Source: Acidimicrobiaceae bacterium
GTDB taxonomy: Bacteria > Actinomycetota > Acidimicrobiia > Acidimicrobiales > Ilumatobacteraceae
Length of the DNA stretch: 64,000 bases
Reading direction: 5' to 3'
NCBI GenBank assembly: GCA_024641005.1
Contig: JAHEDX010000004.1
Location: 31,706 to 95,705, forward strand
Positions 59,577-64,000 of this stretch are shown here, one piece after another; position 1 is the stretch's first letter; the number at the start of each line of letters is the position of its first letter. The notes beneath the pieces are model-generated. The model ran no database searches and was not told the DNA's origin. It saw only the letters and a program-made list of their open reading frames with translations. A program made the position numbers and the translations under genes.

Positions 59577-60587
59577 TCAGCCGAGAGTGAGCAGCATCGC
59601 CTCGTAGCCGGCCCGGTGGGCGGCGACGATCTGGGGAGTGGCGGCCCACGAGTCGATCTCGATCAGCATCGACGGCGCGCCGGCAACGAAGTTGGTCCAG
59701 CTCTCTCCGCCACCGTGCTGGGTCACACCCGAGCGCACCGGCTCGTCAGACGCGTCAGCCCATGCCTGCTCGAGTGCACGGTCGGTGTCGCCGATCGAGC
59801 TCGTGTACCCGTACGGCTGATGTACCCACACGACGATGTCGGGTCGCAGCCGTTCGATCAATGTCGTCAGGGCTTGCGTCTCGGGTTCCGAGAGCGGGCC
59901 GGGGCCGCCGTCCGAGGCGCGCCAACCCCAACTGAAGTTGCGGTTCAGGTCGACGCCGTTGGCGTTCCAGCGGGTGCCGGCGGCGACGCCATCAGGGTTG
60001 GACTCGGCGACCAGCCACACTTCGACGTCGGCGTCGTAGGGTGACTCGACGAGCGCTCGGACCGTTGGCGGTGTGACCGGTTCGTTGCCGTGGATACCAC
60101 CGATCACGAGCACCCGCCGCCGTGCGGCGTCGATCGGGCGAACCAGCGCCACGATGTCGCGCCCTTGCCGCGATGTGCCGATCACTTCGGTGGTCCAGTC
60201 CGCCGGCAATGGTGGTGGCTCGATGTCGGAGCGGGGCCGCACCTCGTGTGTCGATGTGAGCGGGTCTGCCCAAGGCGGCACGGAGATCTCTGTGGTCGTG
60301 GACGTGACGATCGTCGAGGTCGATGGGGTCGTGGTCGTGGTCGTGACGATCGTCGAGGTCGATGGGGTGGTGTTGGTGGTGGCGGCGGGGGTCGTGGTCG
60401 AAGTTGTCGTCGGTGTCGACGTCGATGTGGTGGTCGCGGCCGAAGCTGCCTGGGTGGGGGGAACCGTGGTCGCAGCGGCGGCCGGGTCGTCGTCGCCCGA
60501 CGTGCAGCCGGTCAGCGCGGCGAGGGTGCCGACTGTCGCGGCGAGGAGAACCCGGTACCTGCTCGCCGTCGCGGTCGTCTGGCCCAC
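59577..60587 (-). CDS. M14-family zinc carboxypeptidase lipoprotein (MpaA/murein-peptide-like)
   Basis: 336 residues from the GTG at 60587. A lipoprotein signal with lipobox LAALTGC is followed by a Thr/Pro-rich linker of about 75 residues. The M14 domain (about 110-335) holds the zinc ligands in GGIHGNEPVTPP, then ESNPDGVAAGTRWNANGVD and LNRNFSWGW, a third ligand candidate in WVHQPYGY and the catalytic Glu in MLIEIDSW. NPDG and NGVDLNRNF are typical of enzymes that trim gamma-D-Glu-diaminopimelate in cell-wall peptides. It would act on the outer face of the membrane. It is a single gene, divergent from the flavoprotein at 60830. Confidence 0.9.
   Translation of the reverse strand: MGQTTATASRYRVLLAATVGTLAALTGCTSGDDDPAAAATTVPPTQAASAATTTSTSTPTTTSTTTPAATTNTTPSTSTIVTTTTTTPSTSTIVTSTTTEISVPPWADPLTSTHEVRPRSDIEPPPLPADWTTEVIGTSRQGRDIVALVRPIDAARRRVLVIGGIHGNEPVTPPTVRALVESPYDADVEVWLVAESNPDGVAAGTRWNANGVDLNRNFSWGWRASDGGPGPLSEPETQALTTLIERLRPDIVVWVHQPYGYTSSIGDTDRALEQAWADASDEPVRSGVTQHGGGESWTNFVAGAPSMLIEIDSWAATPQIVAAHRAGYEAMLLTLG
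60300..60365 (+). repeat. Imperfect direct repeats in the carboxypeptidase linker
   Basis: GACGATCGTCGAGGTCGATG occurs twice (around 60307 and 60346), separated by GGTCGT-type triplets. On the minus strand it encodes the repeated TPSTSTIV of the Thr-rich linker. Confidence 0.75.
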
Positions 60588-60817
60588 CTGCAGAGTGTTG
60601 CACCCGGTTGCGGCTTCTAGCGTTCGACGCGACCAGCGGCGCGGAACACGTCTGCCCGATCCGCGATGTGCGTTTTGCAGCTAGGGACGTGGCCCGCCGG
60701 CATGCGGTGTTGCGCGAGGTCGACGGTGCGTTCCGACCGACATGGTCGAGGGTCGATACGAGCCGCTGGATGCAACGATCACACCCGGCACTCGCTGCGG
60801 AGATCGGCTCGGCTCCA

Positions 60818-60823
60818 TACGAT
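60818..60823 (+). promoter_or_regulatory. -10-like TACGAT, leaderless start of the flavoprotein gene
   Basis: TACGAT ends 6 nt before the GTG at 60830 with no ribosome site. This fixes the likely start, which is also where the FAD-binding domain begins. Confidence 0.45.
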
Positions 60824-60829
60824 GTGCGC

Positions 60830-63298
60830 GTGAGCACATCGGGAGCAGTTCCCAGCCGGGCCCGCGTCGTGATCGTAGGCGGTGGCATCATCGGCACGTC
60901 GATCGCCTATCACCTCGGACACCTCGGGTGGACCGACACCGTGCTGGTCGAACGCGACCAGCTGACGTCGGGCACGACCTGGCACGCGGCCGGGCTGATG
61001 GTCACGTTCGGCTCGATGTCGGAGACCTCGACCGAGCTGCGCAAGTACACGCGCGACCTGTACTCCCGCCTCGAGGCCGAGACGGGGCTCGCGACCGGCT
61101 TCAAGCCGGTCGGCTTCGTCGAGCTGGCCGCCGACACCGATCGACTCGAGGAATATCGCCGTGTGTCTGCGTTCAACCGCTACTGCGGTATCGATGTCGA
61201 CGAGATCTCGCCGCGCGAGGTCGCCGACCTGTTCCCGCTCGCCCGAACCGACGACCTGTTGGCCGGCTTCTACGTGGCGGGCGACGGGCGCGTGAACCCG
61301 GTCGACGTCACGATGTCGATGGCACGTGGCGCGCGCCAGCTGGGGGTGACCGTCGCCCAGGGGGTCACGGTTCAGGACGTCGTGGTCCGCGACGGCGCCG
61401 TGAGCGCGGTCGTCACCGATCACGGCACCATCGAGTGCGAGTACGTCGTGAACGCGGCGGGTATGTGGGCGCGCCAGCTGGCGGCTCGGTCGGGGGTGAC
61501 GGTCCCGCTGCAGGCGGCCGAGCACTACTACCTCATCACCGACGAGATGGAAGGCCTCGATCCGTCGTGGCCGGTCATCGAGGACCCGGGGAGCTACGGC
61601 TACTACCGGGAGGAAGTCGGCGGGCTGATGATCGGGCTGTTCGAGCCGGTGTGCGCGCCGTGGAAGGTCGAGGGAATCCCCGTCGATTCGTCGTTCACTA
61701 CCCTCGCTCCCGACTGGGACCGCATGGGACCGTACGTCGAACGGGCGATGAGCCGGGTGCCGCGTTCGCTCGACACGGGCATCAGGACGTTCTTCTGCGG
61801 TCCCGAGAGCTTCACACCTGATCTCGGGCCGATCGTCGGGCCGGTACCCGAGGTGCGCAACTACTTCGTCGCCGCCGGCCTCAACTCGATCGGGATCCTC
61901 ACCGGTGGTGGCATCGGCCGCCTCGTCGCACATTGGATCGCCGACGGCGACCCCGGCGCCGACGTCACGGGGATGCACCCCGCCCGCCTCCACCGGTACC
62001 AGGCCAACCCCGAGTACCGCCGGACGCGGACGGTCGAGGCGCTCGGGATGGTGTACCAGTGCCACTACCCGAACCGCTCCATGTCCACCGCTCGCGGTGC
62101 GAAGCGGTCGCCGCTGCACGATCGACTCCTCCACGAGGGCGCCCACTTCCGCGATGTCAGCGGTTGGGAGGGTGCCGATTGGTACGCGGGGTCGGGCGCG
62201 ACACCCGACCCGGGGCCGCTGACGTGGGGCCGCCCCGCGTTCTGGGAGCGGTGGGCCGCGGAACACCGGGCCTGCCGCGACGGCGTGATCGTCATGGACA
62301 TGAGCTTCATGTCGAAGTTCCGTGTCGAGGGTCGCGACGCCGGAAGGGTGCTCGACCGGCTGTCGGCGAACACCGTCGACGGGCCCGCGGGCCTGATCAC
62401 CTACACGCAGTGGCTCAACGAACGCGGCACGATCGAGGCCGACCTCACGGTCACCAAGCTCGCCGACGACTCGTTCTGGGTGGTCGCGACCGACACCGCC
62501 CATCGCCACGTCGAGTCGCAGCTTCGCCGCGGCATCGACGCGCTCGACGCGCGGGCGGCGGTGATCGACGTCACCGGTGGGTTCGCACAGCTCAACGTGC
62601 AGGGTCCGAAGTCGCGCGATCTCCTCCAATCGCTCACCTCGGTCGACCTGTCGCATGTCGCGTTCCCGTTCCGTTCCGCTCGTGAGATCGATCTCGGGTT
62701 CGCACGCGTGCTGTGCGTGCGGATCACCTATCTCGGCGAGCTCGGGTACGAGCTGTACATCCCCTCCGAGCAGGCCGTCCACGTGTACGAGCTGCTAGTC
62801 GAGGCGGGGGCCCGGCACGGGTTGCGGCACGCCGGCTTGAAAGCGCTGTCGAGCCTGCGATTGGAGAAGGGCTATCGCGACTACGGGCACGACATCGACA
62901 ACACCGACGGCCCGCTCGAGGCCGGGTTCGGGTTCGCCATGGTGTTCGACAAACCCGGAGGGTTCGTAGGCCGCGATGCGGTGCTGGCGCGTCGCGAGGC
63001 CGGGCCTCTGCCGAGGAGGCTCGTGTCGGTGAGGGTCCTCGACCCTGCGCCGCTGCTGTTCCACGGCGAGGTACTCCGCCGGGACGGCCGTGACGTCGGC
63101 TATCTCCGTGCCGGCTCGTACGGTCACACCGTCGGTGGCGCGGTCGGCCTGGCGATGGTCGAGGGTCACGGCGAACGGATCGACGCCGCATGGCTCGATG
63201 GAGGAAGCTGGACCGTCGAGATCGCTGGGGTTCGGCACGACGCGGTGGTGTCGCTGCGCCCTCTGTACGACCCCGACAACTCCCGCATCAGATCCTGA
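60830..63298 (+). CDS. FAD-dependent dimethylglycine/sarcosine-dehydrogenase-like protein with GcvT domain
   Basis: 822 residues from the GTG at 60830 (GTG at 60824 is an alternative). Residues about 8-400 are a DAO-type flavoprotein: RVVIVGGGIIGTSIAYHLG, and TSGTTWHAAGL, where the His matches the covalent FAD-attachment site of dimethylglycine and sarcosine dehydrogenases. Residues about 420-815 are a GcvT-like folate-binding domain (LNERGTIEADLTVTKL, YLGELGYELYIPSE, GHDIDNTDGPLEAGFGF). The enzyme class demethylates N-methylated glycines and passes the one-carbon unit to tetrahydrofolate. It fits glycine-betaine or choline catabolism, but no other genes of that pathway are here. Substrate uncertain. 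Confidence 0.92.
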   Translation: MSTSGAVPSRARVVIVGGGIIGTSIAYHLGHLGWTDTVLVERDQLTSGTTWHAAGLMVTFGSMSETSTELRKYTRDLYSRLEAETGLATGFKPVGFVELAADTDRLEEYRRVSAFNRYCGIDVDEISPREVADLFPLARTDDLLAGFYVAGDGRVNPVDVTMSMARGARQLGVTVAQGVTVQDVVVRDGAVSAVVTDHGTIECEYVVNAAGMWARQLAARSGVTVPLQAAEHYYLITDEMEGLDPSWPVIEDPGSYGYYREEVGGLMIGLFEPVCAPWKVEGIPVDSSFTTLAPDWDRMGPYVERAMSRVPRSLDTGIRTFFCGPESFTPDLGPIVGPVPEVRNYFVAAGLNSIGILTGGGIGRLVAHWIADGDPGADVTGMHPARLHRYQANPEYRRTRTVEALGMVYQCHYPNRSMSTARGAKRSPLHDRLLHEGAHFRDVSGWEGADWYAGSGATPDPGPLTWGRPAFWERWAAEHRACRDGVIVMDMSFMSKFRVEGRDAGRVLDRLSANTVDGPAGLITYTQWLNERGTIEADLTVTKLADDSFWVVATDTAHRHVESQLRRGIDALDARAAVIDVTGGFAQLNVQGPKSRDLLQSLTSVDLSHVAFPFRSAREIDLGFARVLCVRITYLGELGYELYIPSEQAVHVYELLVEAGARHGLRHAGLKALSSLRLEKGYRDYGHDIDNTDGPLEAGFGFAMVFDKPGGFVGRDAVLARREAGPLPRRLVSVRVLDPAPLLFHGEVLRRDGRDVGYLRAGSYGHTVGGAVGLAMVEGHGERIDAAWLDGGSWTVEIAGVRHDAVVSLRPLYDPDNSRIRS

Positions 63299-63404
63299 CA
63301 CCCTGGGTTTCTGCCGGCCTCGCCCTCACGTCGGGCGCCGCCCGACGACGAGGCGGTTCCGCAGAGCGCGCATCCCGATCGGCTGTTCGGCCCGTAGAAC
63401 AGTG

Positions 63405-64000
63405 TGTGCAGTTGAATGTGAAAGATCGGGTGGTCGCATCGACGACGGCACTGTTCTCCCACGGTCCCCGGCCGCTCCAGAACACGCTCGAGTATCTCGG
63501 TGATCCCGGCCTGATCGGGCCGGACTCCGTCTCGTGGGAGGTGATCGGCGACACGGCTGCGTTCGTCGGCGGAATCCGGGCACTGCTGATCCAGACCGCC
63601 CACCCCGAAGTCGTGGCAGGCGTCGAGCAGCATTCGCGCTACCGATCGGATCCTCTCGGCCGCTTGACCCGTACGGCGCTGTACGTCACCGAAACAACCT
63701 ACGGAGCGATGCCCGAGGTCGACGCCGCGGTGGCAGCGGTCGGTCGGGCGCACGCAGGCGTGAGCGGCAGATCCGAGCGTGACCGACCGTACAGCGCGGC
63801 GAACCCGCTGCTTGCCGCCTGGGTGCACAACGTGCTCACCGACTCTTTTCTGGTGGCGTATCAGGCGTACGGCCCGCGTCGGCTCTCGACCGCCGAGGCA
63901 GATCGGTTCGTGAGTGAGCAGACCCGGATCGGACGGCTGCTCGGCGCCGATCCGCTGCCCGACACGGCGGACGACCTTTCGCAGTGGATCGTCTCCAACG
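63405..64000 (+). CDS. DUF2236 / MpaB-type oxygenase-family protein, partial
   Basis: Runs off the right edge; about 198 codons are visible. The start is uncertain (GTG at 63405, TTG at 63411 or GTG at 63417); no good ribosome site is seen. DUF2236 hallmarks: DPGLIGPDSVSWEVIGDTAA, GGIRALLIQTAHPEV, HSRYRSDPLGRLTRTALYV, AHAGVSGRSERD and NPLLAAWVHNVLT. The His residues in these blocks are those thought to bind haem in the latex-clearing/MpaB-like family. Bacterial members have mostly unknown substrates. It lies about 100 nt after the flavoprotein and may be in the same unit. Confidence 0.85.

Overview
The window is high-GC DNA with dense, mostly convergent or co-directional gene blocks, many GTG starts and several apparently leaderless transcripts (TANNNT hexamers about 6-7 nt before a start codon). 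Gene content points to an actinobacterium: a wax ester synthase/DGAT, a DUF3556 membrane protein, a DUF2236/MpaB-type protein, BTAD and cyclase-AAA regulators, and FadR/acyl-CoA metabolism. I infer an Acidimicrobiia-like (Ilumatobacter-type) chromosome. No transposase, phage, rRNA, tRNA or CRISPR was found. The order looks like stable chromosome.

Layout. 1-9.2 kb: a MetE-like protein (cut by the left edge), a UPF0303 protein, a two-gene redox/signalling unit (receiver fused to a thioredoxin-reductase-like flavoprotein, overlapping a cNMP-domain histidine kinase), a WS/DGAT, a lipoprotein and a 39-residue membrane protein. 9.2-19.1 kb: an acyl-CoA/biotin-carboxylase block (acyl-CoA dehydrogenase, FadR-type regulator, biotin carrier, biotin carboxylase, a divergent carboxyltransferase-like protein, a PEP-utilising swivelling-domain protein, an SDR and an acyl-CoA ligase). 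19.2-27.7 kb: a branched-chain-amino-acid-type ABC importer in which both permeases and one ATPase are a single polypeptide, then a second ATPase, DUF3556 and a flavin amine-oxidase/phytoene-desaturase-like protein. A short palindrome of the ACATCGGATGT type recurs in promoter regions of the last two blocks and suggests one shared regulator. 27.7-29.9 kb: MarR regulator, operator and MFS pump.

29.9-41.6 kb: a signalling and ABC-export block with a cNMP-binding protein, two FtsX-type permeases, one MacB/LolD-type ATPase, a receiver-HTH-adenylate cyclase, a NarL-type histidine kinase and two response regulators. 41.7-46.3 kb: a second desaturase-like flavoprotein and a BTAD/STAND regulator with an inverted repeat beside its promoter.

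47.3-50.5 kb is the most interesting region: a compact RiPP (ribosomally made, modified peptide) locus on the minus strand. A 164-residue precursor carries eight repeats of a (F/I/L)PMPE(S/A) core. It is followed by a YcaO enzyme without the C-terminal PxPxP of azoline cyclodehydratases, and by a TfuA protein that overlaps it. YcaO-TfuA pairs make peptide-backbone thioamides, so this is predicted to be a multi-core thioamidated peptide. It sits directly downstream of a large cyclase-AAA regulator.

53.8-64 kb: a terminator, two TrkA-type NAD-binding proteins translationally coupled to a P-type ATPase with a Na/K-ATPase-like PEGLL motif, an agmatinase-family ureohydrolase, an M14 carboxypeptidase lipoprotein, a dimethylglycine/sarcosine-dehydrogenase-like flavoprotein and the start of a DUF2236 protein.
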